A stretch of DNA of 64,000 bases from Saprospiraceae bacterium (GTDB lineage: Bacteria > Bacteroidota > Bacteroidia > Chitinophagales > Saprospiraceae). The stretch lies in NCBI GenBank assembly GCA_028279185.1, contig JANQSS010000188.1:65001-129000 (forward strand), in the 5' to 3' direction. This document shows, one piece after another, positions 36,902 through 46,734 of the stretch. A model generated the notes under the pieces. The model searched no databases and was not told the DNA's origin. It was given only the letters and a program-made list of their open reading frames with translations. Within the stretch, counting starts at the first letter, position 1. Every line of letters starts with the position of its first letter. A program made the translations under genes and the position numbers.

Positions 36902-37621
36902 ATGAACCAGTCTTGGGTAATTGCAAAGAAGGAATTAGCATCATTTTTTAATTCACTGATTGCTTACATATTGTTAATCGCATTCCTCTTATTTACGGGA
37001 ATTTTCACGTGGATATATGGAGGAGGTGACGTGTTTTTTCGTAAACAAGCCGACATGCAGGTGTTTTTCAATTTTGCTAACATAATCCTGTTCTTTTTTA
37101 TTCCTGCGATCACAATGCGCTTATTGTCAGAAGAGAAGCGATCCGGAACAATGGAGTTGTTATTAACAAAAAATGTAACGGACCGCCAAGTTGTGGTTGG
37201 AAAGTTTCTCGCGGCATTTTTGATGGTCTGCATTACGCTGCTCTTTACGTTAGTCTATTATTTTTCGATCAGTCGACTTGGTAATTTCGATCATGGGGCT
37301 TCCATCACAGGATACTTAGGCCTTTTGCTAATGAGCGCGGCTTACATAGCCATAGGTCTGTTTGCCAGCAGTATTACTAAAAACCAAATTGTCGCTTTTT
37401 TATTAGCACTTTTTATAGGTATTTGTTTTCGATTTTTATTCGGATTTCTTGGTGGATCGATGACTGGTTGGTTGGGTGAATTATTTAATACGCTAAGTTT
37501 GCAGAATCACTACGACTCCATCGCAAGAGGAGTTATTGATACTAAGGATGTTATCTACTTTTTAAGTATCACAGCTCTGGGAATATATTTGTCCGAATAT
37601 ATGGTTTCAAAACGCAGTTAA
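36902..37621 (+). CDS. gldF: Gliding-motility ABC transporter permease GldF
   Basis: The 239-residue ABC-2-type permease has six hydrophobic segments: about 19-35, 55-78, 100-125, 137-160, 165-190 and 215-235. The cytoplasmic motif RLLSEEKRSGTMELLLTKNV is the usual ABC-2 loop. It starts 15 bp after gldA and ends 3 bp before gldG. It would form the membrane channel driven by GldA. Confidence 0.94.
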   Translation: MNQSWVIAKKELASFFNSLIAYILLIAFLLFTGIFTWIYGGGDVFFRKQADMQVFFNFANIILFFFIPAITMRLLSEEKRSGTMELLLTKNVTDRQVVVGKFLAAFLMVCITLLFTLVYYFSISRLGNFDHGASITGYLGLLLMSAAYIAIGLFASSITKNQIVAFLLALFIGICFRFLFGFLGGSMTGWLGELFNTLSLQNHYDSIARGVIDTKDVIYFLSITALGIYLSEYMVSKRS

Positions 37622-37624
37622 TCA

Positions 37625-39109
37625 ATGAAAAACCTTTCACGAATAGCATTAATTGCCGGAATACTGTTGTTGATCAACTTATTGTCAAGGCAATATTTTC
37701 TTCGCTGGGATGTCACCCAAGACAAGCAATATACTTTGAGCAAGGCCACGAAGAACATTCTTACTGAACTAGAAGAGCCCGTCTTGGTCAAAGCATTTTT
37801 TACCAGCGATCTTCCTCAGCAATATCAAAAGCCCCAGCAGGATTTTCAAAACCTTCTTGTAGAATATGCAAACCGATCTAAAGCCATGGTCGATTTTGAA
37901 TTCATCGATCCAAATGAAAGCGAGGACAATGAACGTATCGCTATGGAAAATGGAATTTCGCCTTTGCTGATCAACGTACGCGAGAAGGACGCGTCCGTAC
38001 AAAAAAAGGCTTTCATGGGAGCCGTAGTGGAAGCGGGTGACTTAAAGGATGTAATTCCTTTTATTCAACCAGAAGGACCTATGGAATACCAATTGACAAC
38101 TGCAATCAAAAAAGTTTCTCAGGTGGATAAACCTTCCGTTGCATTGATTCAGGGCCATGGAGAACCTTCAATGCAGGATATGGCACAAGCGATTCAAACC
38201 TTGAGTGTTCTGTATAATGTCGAGCCATTAGACTTGACGGGTACTTCAGAGATTCCACAGCGATTTCGAACCGCCATTATGGTCAAACCAAGAGATACGA
38301 TTCCAACAACACATCTTCAAATCCTTGACGACTATTTGGATGCAGGAGGAAACTTGGTTATAGCGAGTGACTACGTTCAAGGCAATTTTCAGAATGCACA
38401 GGGAACGACTTTTTCGAACGGCCTTAATGATTGGATGTTGAACAAGGGGCTGGAGATCTTGCCGCAATTTGTAATGGATGCAAGTGCTGGTAGTGTTTCA
38501 GTGCAACAGCAACAAGGTTTTTTTCGGTTTAATACGGCTGTTGATTTTCCATATTTTCCGTTGGTTACAAAATTTGAGACACACCCAATAACTAAGGGAA
38601 TCGAGCAGGTAGTGTTTCAATTTGTGAGTCCTATTAATTATATAGGGGATACGGCTTCGACTTTCACTCCTTTGGTTAAATCGTCCGGACGATCCGCTTC
38701 GTTATCACCACCATTATTTTTTGATGTTCAACGAAAGTGGACGACAGCAGACTTTCCATTGAAAAACATAACAATAGGTGCTTTGTTGGAGCGAAGTAAT
38801 GGTTCAAAACTTATCGTTTTTTCAGATGGTGACTTTGCTGTAGCACCACAAAGCAGAGGGCAAAATCCTGACAATATAAGCCTCTTGGTGAATTCTGTTG
38901 ATTTCCTGTCTGATGACACTGGACTTATCGACCTTAGAACTAAGGGTGTTACAACACGTCCGATTGAAGAAATGGAGGAAAGTAAGCAGACGATGATTAA
39001 ATGGTTGAACTTTATATTACCTATTGCTCTGGTATTACTTTACGGTTTCATTCGATTTCAGCGAAATAGAAATAAACGAGTAAGACGTATGGAAGAATCC
39101 TATTCCTAA
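37625..39109 (+). CDS. gldG: Gliding-motility-associated ABC transporter protein GldG
   Basis: The 494-residue protein is anchored at the N-terminus (about 5-24) and at the C-terminus (IKWLNFILPIALVLLYGFIRF, about 462-482). It has the GldG-type periplasmic region: RWDVTQDKQYTLSKATKNIL, then FTSDLPQQYQKPQQDFQNLL, ALIQGHGEPSM, and a long ABC_transp_aux domain. It works with GldA and GldF. At 494 residues it is somewhat shorter than the F. johnsoniae protein (about 560, from memory). The downstream DUF4340 gene is a frequent partner. Confidence 0.92.
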   Translation: MKNLSRIALIAGILLLINLLSRQYFLRWDVTQDKQYTLSKATKNILTELEEPVLVKAFFTSDLPQQYQKPQQDFQNLLVEYANRSKAMVDFEFIDPNESEDNERIAMENGISPLLINVREKDASVQKKAFMGAVVEAGDLKDVIPFIQPEGPMEYQLTTAIKKVSQVDKPSVALIQGHGEPSMQDMAQAIQTLSVLYNVEPLDLTGTSEIPQRFRTAIMVKPRDTIPTTHLQILDDYLDAGGNLVIASDYVQGNFQNAQGTTFSNGLNDWMLNKGLEILPQFVMDASAGSVSVQQQQGFFRFNTAVDFPYFPLVTKFETHPITKGIEQVVFQFVSPINYIGDTASTFTPLVKSSGRSASLSPPLFFDVQRKWTTADFPLKNITIGALLERSNGSKLIVFSDGDFAVAPQSRGQNPDNISLLVNSVDFLSDDTGLIDLRTKGVTTRPIEEMEESKQTMIKWLNFILPIALVLLYGFIRFQRNRNKRVRRMEESYS

Positions 39110-39159
39110 TGTATTCGTATTTATTTGATTAAATAGCAATCTAGAAAATCGAGCTTGGC

Positions 39160-40089
39160 ATGAAAAATAATAAATGGTTACTAATCGCATTTGGTGTTCT
39201 TCTTGTGCTTTTTATCGGATCAAAATTGTGGGATAAAAAACCACAACGTAGCTTCAATAGCGATTTTTTGGAATTGACTGTAAATGAGATTGATAAAGTA
39301 GTTGTTACGCCAAAACCGGAGGCTGGCCTTCCATTCACACTTACCAAATCCAGTGAGAGTTGGGAAGTAAGCGACGCGCAGATCAGTGCTGAAGCCAGTA
39401 CCGAGGCTGTTGAATCCATGTTGTCTTCATTGGCTGATCTGAGAGCAAAGCGCGTTGTGGCGAAGTCGACGGAAAAACACGGAGATTATGAAGTAGAAGA
39501 GGCATCGTCCAAAAAGATCGAGTTGTATTCGGGTGATAAAAGAATCGACGTTGTGTATCTAGGTCGATTTGATTTTAATCAACAAACAAGAAGTGCAAAA
39601 TCTTATATACGAAATAGTAAGTCCGATAATGTTTATGTCGTAGACGGCTTCTTATCTATGACATTGGGCCAAAGTATGGATGCATTCAGAAATAAGACGC
39701 TATTGCGTATTGATCAAAGTGAAATTCAAAATGTCAATTTGGAATACGCAGGAAAGTTCTATTCATTACACAAAGAAAATGCCTGGGTAGATCAAAATAA
39801 TCAACCGTTGGATTCTACAGCCGTTGAGCTTTACATTTCATCATTGACTCAACTTACGGGGAACCAGATTGTAGATAATTATCAAACAAGTTCCGATCCA
39901 CTGGCTGTGCTCTCGGTAGGTAGTGCTTCCTCAAATGAAAAGCTAATCAAGCTCTACTCCGATGAGGAGTATATTTTTGTCTTGCAATCATCGCAAAATC
40001 CAGATACGTATTTTGCAACGGATAGTACGGGCGCTTATAAAAGGTCATTCAAAGATTTGATTGATATCTTTAATGGACCTGACCGCTAG
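39160..40089 (+). CDS. DUF4340 domain protein, membrane-anchored
   Basis: The 309-residue product has one N-terminal membrane span (about 5-22, WLLIAFGVLLVLFIGSKLW) and a DUF4340 body: DKVVVTPKPEAGLPFTLTKS, WEVSDAQISAEASTEAVESML, AVVAKSTEKHGDYEV and FNQQTRSAKSYIR. DUF4340 proteins commonly follow GldG-like genes and are believed to be part of the same envelope transporter, without a known activity. It lies 50 bp after gldG on the same strand. Confidence 0.9.
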   Translation: MKNNKWLLIAFGVLLVLFIGSKLWDKKPQRSFNSDFLELTVNEIDKVVVTPKPEAGLPFTLTKSSESWEVSDAQISAEASTEAVESMLSSLADLRAKRVVAKSTEKHGDYEVEEASSKKIELYSGDKRIDVVYLGRFDFNQQTRSAKSYIRNSKSDNVYVVDGFLSMTLGQSMDAFRNKTLLRIDQSEIQNVNLEYAGKFYSLHKENAWVDQNNQPLDSTAVELYISSLTQLTGNQIVDNYQTSSDPLAVLSVGSASSNEKLIKLYSDEEYIFVLQSSQNPDTYFATDSTGAYKRSFKDLIDIFNGPDR

Positions 40090-40221
40090 TCCTAACTTCA
40101 TATATATCCTTAACTAAATTGTCTGTGTGGAAATATCCTTGCCTTTGGTCGGTTTTTAGCCTGATTTCGAACTTTACTTGGGGTAATTGTTGTTTTGACG
40201 AAACAGTATTCATTTTTTTTT

Positions 40222-40875
40222 ATGAAAATCAATTGGCGCTATACCATCGGTGAAATTTTAATTGTGATCATCGGAATCACAACTGCATACTCTCTCAATA
40301 ATTGGAAGGAGGCCAGTGTCAATAAGCAACAGCGGAATCAATACTTCGAAAACTTAAAATTAGATGTCGAACAAGAGATTGTTCAACTCAATAATAACAC
40401 TAAACGGATCACTGATAAAATAAATAAAATAAAGCAACTAAGGCCCTATATGGGCCAGGATATTGGTCGACGCGATACCCTAATAATGTCCGTATTTGAT
40501 CTGGCTCAATTTTCTCGATTCTACCCTGAGAACACTACCTATCAAACATTAATAAACTCAGGAGACTTTAAGCTTATCGAGGATTTTAATCTAAGACGTA
40601 ATCTGGAAGAGCACTATGCATTGCATCAGCAAGTATTGTTGGCATACGAGCGTCTGGAACAAATCCATCGTAAATATTTAGGCGATTTTTTTATTCATGA
40701 AATTGACTATGACGAAGTGAGAAAAGGGAATACAGATTTCATGGATAGACCAATCTTGCGAAACATTCTATCCAGCCTTGAGGGTGCATACTATTTAATA
40801 ATAAATGCAAACGGGGCTTGCATTAAAAGCAACGAATCATTATTGGAAGAAATTGAGAAGCACATAGGTGATTAA
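40222..40875 (+). CDS. DUF6090-like single-span membrane protein
   Basis: ATG 40222 (MKINWRYTIGEILIVIIGIT) is preferred, giving 217 residues. A TTG at 40195 would add nine residues ahead of the typical start. The pattern WRYTIGEILIVIIGITTAYSLNNW (read in two pieces around residue 13) and QYFENLKLDVEQEI followed by a coiled helical region is that of the DUF6090 family. Function is unknown. It stands alone between the DUF4340 gene and the isoaspartyl peptidase. Confidence 0.8.
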   Translation: MKINWRYTIGEILIVIIGITTAYSLNNWKEASVNKQQRNQYFENLKLDVEQEIVQLNNNTKRITDKINKIKQLRPYMGQDIGRRDTLIMSVFDLAQFSRFYPENTTYQTLINSGDFKLIEDFNLRRNLEEHYALHQQVLLAYERLEQIHRKYLGDFFIHEIDYDEVRKGNTDFMDRPILRNILSSLEGAYYLIINANGACIKSNESLLEEIEKHIGD

Positions 40876-40947
40876 ATTTTTTTGTCAACTTGAAGTCGGT
40901 TTTGTGTTCAACGATTAAACTGCTTACTTTGCCCCAAAATCTTTAAA

Positions 40948-41874
40948 ATGCGAGCTATAGTTGTGCACGGTGGAGCTGGGACAATTTTACCAAAACATCT
41001 AACGAAAGAATTAGAAACTGCCTATTTGAAGGCTTTACGCACGGCAGTTAAAGCAGGAGATAAGATTCTTGCCCAGGGCGGAACGGCCTTGTCGGCCGTG
41101 GAGAAAGCCGTAATTGTGTTGGAAAATTCACCATTGTTTAACGCAGGTAAGGGTTCCGTATTTGGCGCGAATGGAAAGCACGAAATGGATGCTTCAATAA
41201 TGTGCGGTTTAACCAAAAAAGCGGGGGCGGTTGCCGGTGTTCGAAGAGTTAAAAATCCAATTTCTTTGGCCTCGGCGGTTATGCATAAATCAGAGCATGT
41301 TTTACTTGCAGGAAGTGGAGCTGAAGATTTTGGAAAACTACACGGCGTTAGGATGGAAGATGAGTCATATTTTTATTCTGAGCACCGCTATAATCAATGG
41401 CAAAAGGTGAGGGGAATGGATACCGCATTCCTTGATCATAATGTAGATATCTCGGATAAAAAATTTGGGACTGTAGGTGCAGTAGCGTTGGATAATGAAG
41501 GAAATGTTGCCGCTGCAACTTCGACTGGAGGTTTGACAAATAAAAAATACGGTCGAGTAGGAGACAGCCCATTAATTGGAATTGGTAATTATGCTAATAA
41601 CGATACATGCGCTGTCTCATGCACAGGTGATGGCGAATATTTTATTCGAGGGGTGGTGGCATATGATATTTCTGCTTTGATGGAATTTAAGGGGTTATCC
41701 GTTGATGAAGCGAGCAAAGAAGTTATCCTGAAGCGTATTAAAAAGATCGGCGGAGAAGGAGGAGTCATAGCAATTGATAGTCAAGGCAACATTGCCTTGC
41801 CGTTTAATTCGACTGGTATGTACCGAGGTTATTCACGAAATGGAGAGGAGGCCGTTGTCAAAATATTTGACTAA
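40948..41874 (+). CDS. Isoaspartyl peptidase / type III asparaginase (Ntn hydrolase)
   Basis: The 308-residue precursor is of the self-cleaving N-terminal-nucleophile group. The alpha part starts with IVVHGGAGT and contains LFNAGKGSVFG.NG.HEMDASIM. The cleavage site is G174-T175 (KFGTVGAVALD), so T175 becomes the catalytic nucleophile. The beta part has STGGLTNKKYGRVGDSPLIG (substrate site), then GIGNYAN and SCTGDGE. It would hydrolyse isoaspartyl peptides or L-asparagine. No signal peptide is evident, so it is cytoplasmic. It converges with the outer-membrane protein gene, leaving 99 bp between. Confidence 0.95.
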   Translation: MRAIVVHGGAGTILPKHLTKELETAYLKALRTAVKAGDKILAQGGTALSAVEKAVIVLENSPLFNAGKGSVFGANGKHEMDASIMCGLTKKAGAVAGVRRVKNPISLASAVMHKSEHVLLAGSGAEDFGKLHGVRMEDESYFYSEHRYNQWQKVRGMDTAFLDHNVDISDKKFGTVGAVALDNEGNVAAATSTGGLTNKKYGRVGDSPLIGIGNYANNDTCAVSCTGDGEYFIRGVVAYDISALMEFKGLSVDEASKEVILKRIKKIGGEGGVIAIDSQGNIALPFNSTGMYRGYSRNGEEAVVKIFD

Positions 41875-41973
41875 ATCAACAGCCGCCACCTCTATGTATA
41901 GTCATAAGAATAATTTACGCGTCAGATCGGCTAACTGTCTATTACCTGTAGTCAACAATGTACCTTTCGCCGA

Positions 41974-43575
41974 CTAAAATTGAAAAGTCAATCCGATTCG
42001 AGGATTGATCCCAACACCATCATATGAAAAATACCGAGGCTTTCGATTATCCAGTAAATTATTTATTGCAACGAAACCAGATAAATGTTCTGAAATGGTA
42101 TACACACCGGAAAGATTAAAAATATATTGAGCTCCTAATTTGTCAGTTGTACCAATTCCCGTTAGGAATCGGATGCCAGAAATAGTCACTAATTCAGCAC
42201 GTAACGACAATTTTTGACGCAAAAGTTCGTGATACACCCCGAAAAGCATCCATTCAATCTGAGGAAGGTGATAGCCAGCCCTTTCATTTTCAATCTTGCT
42301 ATAATTATGATAAATTAATTCAGCTCCCGTGTGCAGCCCTTTTAGTGGGTTGGTTGAAGCTTTGAGACCTATTGTGAATTCATTTATATCGCTATTTAAA
42401 ATATTGAATAATGATGTATCAGGAAATGCATTGACAAACTGAGCATAATTCTCGTTTAGCGTATAACCAAATTTAAATTCGTAATCAAAATGTGCTGTTT
42501 CCCCAGCTGTGCCAGCGTAGTAAGACATGCCGATTCTGTTCGTAATGCCGTCTAAATCTGTATTTAAGTATGGATTACGGCGAGAGAGGTGGTGCAAGTT
42601 CTGTTGCTGGATAAAGGATTTCACACCGACAAACGGCTGAAGCGATTTATTGTGGACATATTTGAACTTAGCTTGAGGCAGAATCTCAACATCGTCCAAA
42701 AATCCAAAATCAATCCCAACTTGTCCATACCAACTTGTTGCATTGTAATTAATCTTTATTCCGGCCACATAGTTATTTAGATTGTATTCAGAGGTGCCGT
42801 TGAATTGGTTAAACAACGCCTCGCCATGCACCTCAACTGCATACAGCCCATCTTCAAATTTCTTTGATACTAATCCATTAATAATATGCGTATTTTCCTT
42901 TACGTCTTGCACTGCCACATTTCGGTATGTATAATTCACACCGTAGTCAACATTTGAACGTGTTTCAATCGCATTTTCCAGGCTAAATGATAGTTGCGGA
43001 ATACTATAGCTAAATTTGGGCGCAAGACGATCAAATGATGGCTGGCCATAGTACTGTCGTTCTTCGTTTAAATATTGTATATCAGCCCTAATCAACAGGA
43101 TGTCTGTTGCGTGCGCCGCAGCCTTTATGCCTGCCTGAATGTCTCGATAAGTTTGAAGGTCGATGTCACTAGATTTTAGCGATTCATAGCTACCAAAGGC
43201 GTTTACCTTGAAATTATCTCCTCCCACGTAGTGGCTTACTTCGACAAAAGGGTTTTTTTGCAAACCGTAACCAACTTTGGCATATGAACGGTACAAGGGT
43301 TCAAGTTCGTCCTTTGGCATCGCCAGAGGTTTTAATCGTGGAGGAGCATAATCGAATGTTACTGGCTGATCTGATAATTTATATTGACGAATGAAAGCAC
43401 GGTTGGTGTCAACAGGAGTTTCACCTAGAGCTATATGAAGGATGTGAGCCTCAGCCAAACGGGCGTTAAAATCTTTTATTACTTCAATTTCGCTGTTGGG
43501 TATTCCAGTGTCATCCTGTGCGAATATTTGGATTGCAGCGCTTATGAAGGCTAGGACCATTAAATGCTTTTTCAT
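41974..43575 (-). CDS. Outer-membrane beta-barrel protein paired with a TPR protein
   Basis: I set the start at ATG 43575 (MKKHLMVLAFISAAIQIFAQ, a signal peptide), giving 533 residues; an upstream frame start at 43638 would overlap the TPR gene. A short N-terminal region holds a TPR-like helix (VIKDFNARLAEA) and PLAMPKDELEPLYRSYAKVG. The rest is a string of alternating barrel strands (FVEVSHYVGGDNFKVNAFGSY, ..., GINPRIGLTFQF), ending in an aromatic residue. It looks like a TonB-receptor-type barrel without a plug. Its ATG is 1 bp after the TPR stop, so the two genes are coupled. Function is unknown; an outer-membrane partner of the TPR protein is inferred. Confidence 0.85.
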   Translation of the reverse strand: MKKHLMVLAFISAAIQIFAQDDTGIPNSEIEVIKDFNARLAEAHILHIALGETPVDTNRAFIRQYKLSDQPVTFDYAPPRLKPLAMPKDELEPLYRSYAKVGYGLQKNPFVEVSHYVGGDNFKVNAFGSYESLKSSDIDLQTYRDIQAGIKAAAHATDILLIRADIQYLNEERQYYGQPSFDRLAPKFSYSIPQLSFSLENAIETRSNVDYGVNYTYRNVAVQDVKENTHIINGLVSKKFEDGLYAVEVHGEALFNQFNGTSEYNLNNYVAGIKINYNATSWYGQVGIDFGFLDDVEILPQAKFKYVHNKSLQPFVGVKSFIQQQNLHHLSRRNPYLNTDLDGITNRIGMSYYAGTAGETAHFDYEFKFGYTLNENYAQFVNAFPDTSLFNILNSDINEFTIGLKASTNPLKGLHTGAELIYHNYSKIENERAGYHLPQIEWMLFGVYHELLRQKLSLRAELVTISGIRFLTGIGTTDKLGAQYIFNLSGVYTISEHLSGFVAINNLLDNRKPRYFSYDGVGINPRIGLTFQF

Positions 43576-43576
43576 T

Positions 43577-46500
43577 CTATTCTTCTTCAAATTCAATGCT
43601 GGAATTGTCATTATTTTCATCTGCCGTGGTGTTTTCAATACTTCGTATTTTATCTAGTTTACGTTTAGCTTCTTCAAGTAAAGAAGCATCTTCTGTAAAA
43701 TTTTCGATAACCGCCTCAAGGGCTGCTTTGGCATTGAAAGCATCATCTCTCATAATTAAAATATCGGCCAATAATATAATACTCCTCGCCACGTAGTAGG
43801 GATAATTTGCGTTTTCTTTAATCGCTAGACGACTCATTTCTTCAGCAATATCCAACTCATTCTTTTGCTTATATATGTCGGCTATCAAGTAACGCGCTTC
43901 TGCAGCAAAATTATCATTACTATTTTTAGAAATGCGATTCAGAGACAGGAGCGCATCATCAAATTTTTTACTCTTATAAAATATTTTGGCCATGTGGTAG
44001 TCGGCTGCTAACTTGTTTTGAATACTCGACAATTCGTGCTCTTGAACAAGTTTTGCATATTTTATTGTCTGCTTGTCAAAACCAAGTTGATGAGAACTTC
44101 GCATGGCCCCAAGAATTGCTTCAATTTTAACAACTTCTTGAACAGGAAGGGTTGCAAGGTTTTTGAAATACGCAAGTGATTGCTTATAATTTGCCAATTC
44201 ATTGTAGGCTATCAAAGCTGCTTTTCGAAGTGCTTTTTCATAATATTTTCCGGGGCCTTGATCGACAACAAAAGTGTAATCACGAAATGCGTTTGAATAA
44301 TCTTTTTCGATGGCGGCACACTCGCCTCTAAAGTAATGTGCCTCCAACGTATATAGGCCATTTGGGAAATTCGTGATGTATTTTTGTAGAGCAACTTGTG
44401 CTTCATTGTAATCCGCATTAGCATAGGAGTTGTAGGCAGAGCGATAATGTAAACTATCTCGTTCAGTATTCGTAATCTTACCACCTGAGACGCCTTCGAC
44501 AAATGCAACGTATTCGTCAATATCTTTTAGATCCTGGACATATATCTCCTGCAAAGCACGAAGCGCATCCTGTCGCTCTTCTGGTGAGGGATTATAGTTA
44601 AAAATGGATTTGTAAAATTTTATGGCTTGAGTTGTTGCTCCTTTGTTGTAACTTATTAAACCTAGCGCTAAGTAAGCTTGTGTAAGTAGGTCAGAGTGTG
44701 GATAACTCTCCGTTAGCAGAAGTAAAGGTTTGGCGGCATCATCGTACTTGGCCAAATCCAGATATGTTCTACTAGCCTCTAATAACGCATCATCAGCAAG
44801 ACTGGCGTCGGTATACTTCTTTTGGAGGTCTTCCAGAATGACGATTTTTTGAATGGGGTCTCCTTTGAGACCATAAATTATTCCGGTTTGAAAATATGCG
44901 TAGACCGCTCCTGATTTATGCATGCTATATACGCGTTCGTAAGACGATTTTGCCGCATCGTAATTATTGGCATGGAAAGCGCAATCTGCTTGACGTAGTA
45001 AGGCATCGGACAAAATATTCGTTTTGATATAACTGTTGCTGATAGAATTGAAGTCCTCGTCTATATCCGCAACAGCACGGGTAAATTGAATTTTGGCATC
45101 GACATATTTTTTTTGTTTAAAATAATTATAGCCCTGAACATAAGAGGATAAATATTTACTTTCATTTTGACCTTTAAAATTTAGGGTTTGATATGCATTT
45201 AATGTGGTTGTGCTTGCGGAATACCGGCTCGACTCATGTTGTGCAAGCCCCTTTGCAAACAATGCTTGAGAATGGATTTCCGGATTAACCGGATACTTTA
45301 ATGATGTATTAAATAGACTAATTGCTTGCGTATATTGCTTTTTATTAAGTAGCTGCTTACCTTTCAAAAAAGTCACTTTTTGAAAAGCTTCTTTTAGTAT
45401 AGGAGTATGCTTATCAAGTGGCTCCAAAATTTTCAATGCGTTGTCGTAGTCAGATGTATTGAGGAATAATTTAGCGAGTGCTTCTTGTGAAATCACATAA
45501 TAAGATGAAGTCGCCGGAATGGATAGAAGGGCGTTCACCGCTTCTCGATCATGACCGAGCTCAGCGCTAAGCAGCCCGTAGTTGTAGGTGGCCTCATCCC
45601 GAAGTTTATCATCTTTTGAACGTCGCTTGACATTAGCAAAAGCCGAACGGGCAGCTTCTTTTTTGTTCAATGCGAGATATGCATGTCCCAAATAATAGTT
45701 CGCCTGCACATCGTTGGAATGGTTGGATGAGGATACGATCTTAAGATGCTCAATTGCTTCTTCATATGCTTCTTCTTTGTATGCCAGATAGCCAATTTGA
45801 TAGTGATCAGACGAAGCAAGCTTTTTGGATGAATTTTCTACTTCCCGTAAATATTTCAGGGCGCGAATGTCATCACCCAGTTCAAAATAACTACGTCCGA
45901 GTAAATTTTTAATCTCAATTTCTTTCTCAACTTCGAGATTTGCTATTTGAGCTTCGCCATATTTAACAACACGAGAATAATCGCCCTGATTAAAATAAAT
46001 CTGAGTTAAATAATAGGGTAAGTACGCTTTATATTTTTTTGAACCTTGAACTTTTTCAAAATATTGAGCCGCGTGATCATAATTTTCATCGAAAAATTCA
46101 ATCATACCCAGGTAATAGTTGGCCGGATAGAAATAAACCGTTCGAAATGCGGACGCTTGAGTTAAATAATTTGCTGCATGATCAAACTGTTTTTTTACGA
46201 AGTGGGCGTAACCACGCTTGAAAGCTATCTCTGACTTCATATCGGGATTGATACGATCCATGTCCACTAATGCATAATATGAAATGGCATCCCTGTATTT
46301 TTTTTCATCGTAATATTTATTGCCAACCTCCAATGCAGCTTCATATGCCATTATATGTGGGCGATAGTTGTCTATGAGCGAGGAAAGAATATACTCGGCT
46401 TCATCCTCCTCAAGCCATAAACCGCACAATGCTGATCGAAGGCGTGCTCGCCCTTCATTACTTATCCAGTCGGAAGCGCGATTCGCTGCGGGAATTGTGA

Positions 46501-46690
46501 GGTAATCAGTATAGTACACCCTTGCAAGACCAAAAATTCGCTGCTCATACAGCCATTCGGCCTCTTCGAATAACGCCAAATCCGTACGCTGTAGAATTTC
46601 CATCTGGCTAAAGGCTAGGCCATTACTGAAGAGTAAGACGTACAGCACAATTCTCCTCAAGGACTGAGTGAAGTATCTTTTCTGCAACAT
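43577..46690 (-). CDS. Large exported TPR-repeat protein
   Basis: The 1037-residue protein is exported by a signal sequence (RRIVLYVLLFSNGLAFSQ, about 12-30) and consists of about 25 TPR-like helical hairpins. Examples are YYDEKKYRDAISYYALVDMD, NYDHAAQYFEKVQGSKKYKA, AIEHLKIVSS and YNYFKQKKYVDAKIQF. The tail is acidic (DENNDNSSIEFEEE). TPR proteins of this size act as periplasmic or outer-membrane scaffolds. The start at ATG 46690 is preferred over a TTG two codons upstream. It overlaps nothing and ends 1 bp before the barrel gene, so the pair may form a surface complex. Confidence 0.88.
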   Translation of the reverse strand: MLQKRYFTQSLRRIVLYVLLFSNGLAFSQMEILQRTDLALFEEAEWLYEQRIFGLARVYYTDYLTIPAANRASDWISNEGRARLRSALCGLWLEEDEAEYILSSLIDNYRPHIMAYEAALEVGNKYYDEKKYRDAISYYALVDMDRINPDMKSEIAFKRGYAHFVKKQFDHAANYLTQASAFRTVYFYPANYYLGMIEFFDENYDHAAQYFEKVQGSKKYKAYLPYYLTQIYFNQGDYSRVVKYGEAQIANLEVEKEIEIKNLLGRSYFELGDDIRALKYLREVENSSKKLASSDHYQIGYLAYKEEAYEEAIEHLKIVSSSNHSNDVQANYYLGHAYLALNKKEAARSAFANVKRRSKDDKLRDEATYNYGLLSAELGHDREAVNALLSIPATSSYYVISQEALAKLFLNTSDYDNALKILEPLDKHTPILKEAFQKVTFLKGKQLLNKKQYTQAISLFNTSLKYPVNPEIHSQALFAKGLAQHESSRYSASTTTLNAYQTLNFKGQNESKYLSSYVQGYNYFKQKKYVDAKIQFTRAVADIDEDFNSISNSYIKTNILSDALLRQADCAFHANNYDAAKSSYERVYSMHKSGAVYAYFQTGIIYGLKGDPIQKIVILEDLQKKYTDASLADDALLEASRTYLDLAKYDDAAKPLLLLTESYPHSDLLTQAYLALGLISYNKGATTQAIKFYKSIFNYNPSPEERQDALRALQEIYVQDLKDIDEYVAFVEGVSGGKITNTERDSLHYRSAYNSYANADYNEAQVALQKYITNFPNGLYTLEAHYFRGECAAIEKDYSNAFRDYTFVVDQGPGKYYEKALRKAALIAYNELANYKQSLAYFKNLATLPVQEVVKIEAILGAMRSSHQLGFDKQTIKYAKLVQEHELSSIQNKLAADYHMAKIFYKSKKFDDALLSLNRISKNSNDNFAAEARYLIADIYKQKNELDIAEEMSRLAIKENANYPYYVARSIILLADILIMRDDAFNAKAALEAVIENFTEDASLLEEAKRKLDKIRSIENTTADENNDNSSIEFEEE

Positions 46691-46726
46691 GATCAACTAA
46701 CTAATGTCTTTGCAAAATATTGTCTG

Positions 46727-46734
46727 TAAAGATA
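46727..46734 (-). promoter_or_regulatory. Candidate -7-like box (TATCTTTA)
   Basis: TATCTTTA on the minus strand, 36 bases ahead of the TPR gene ATG at 46690. One mismatch to TAnnTTTG. Confidence 0.3.
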
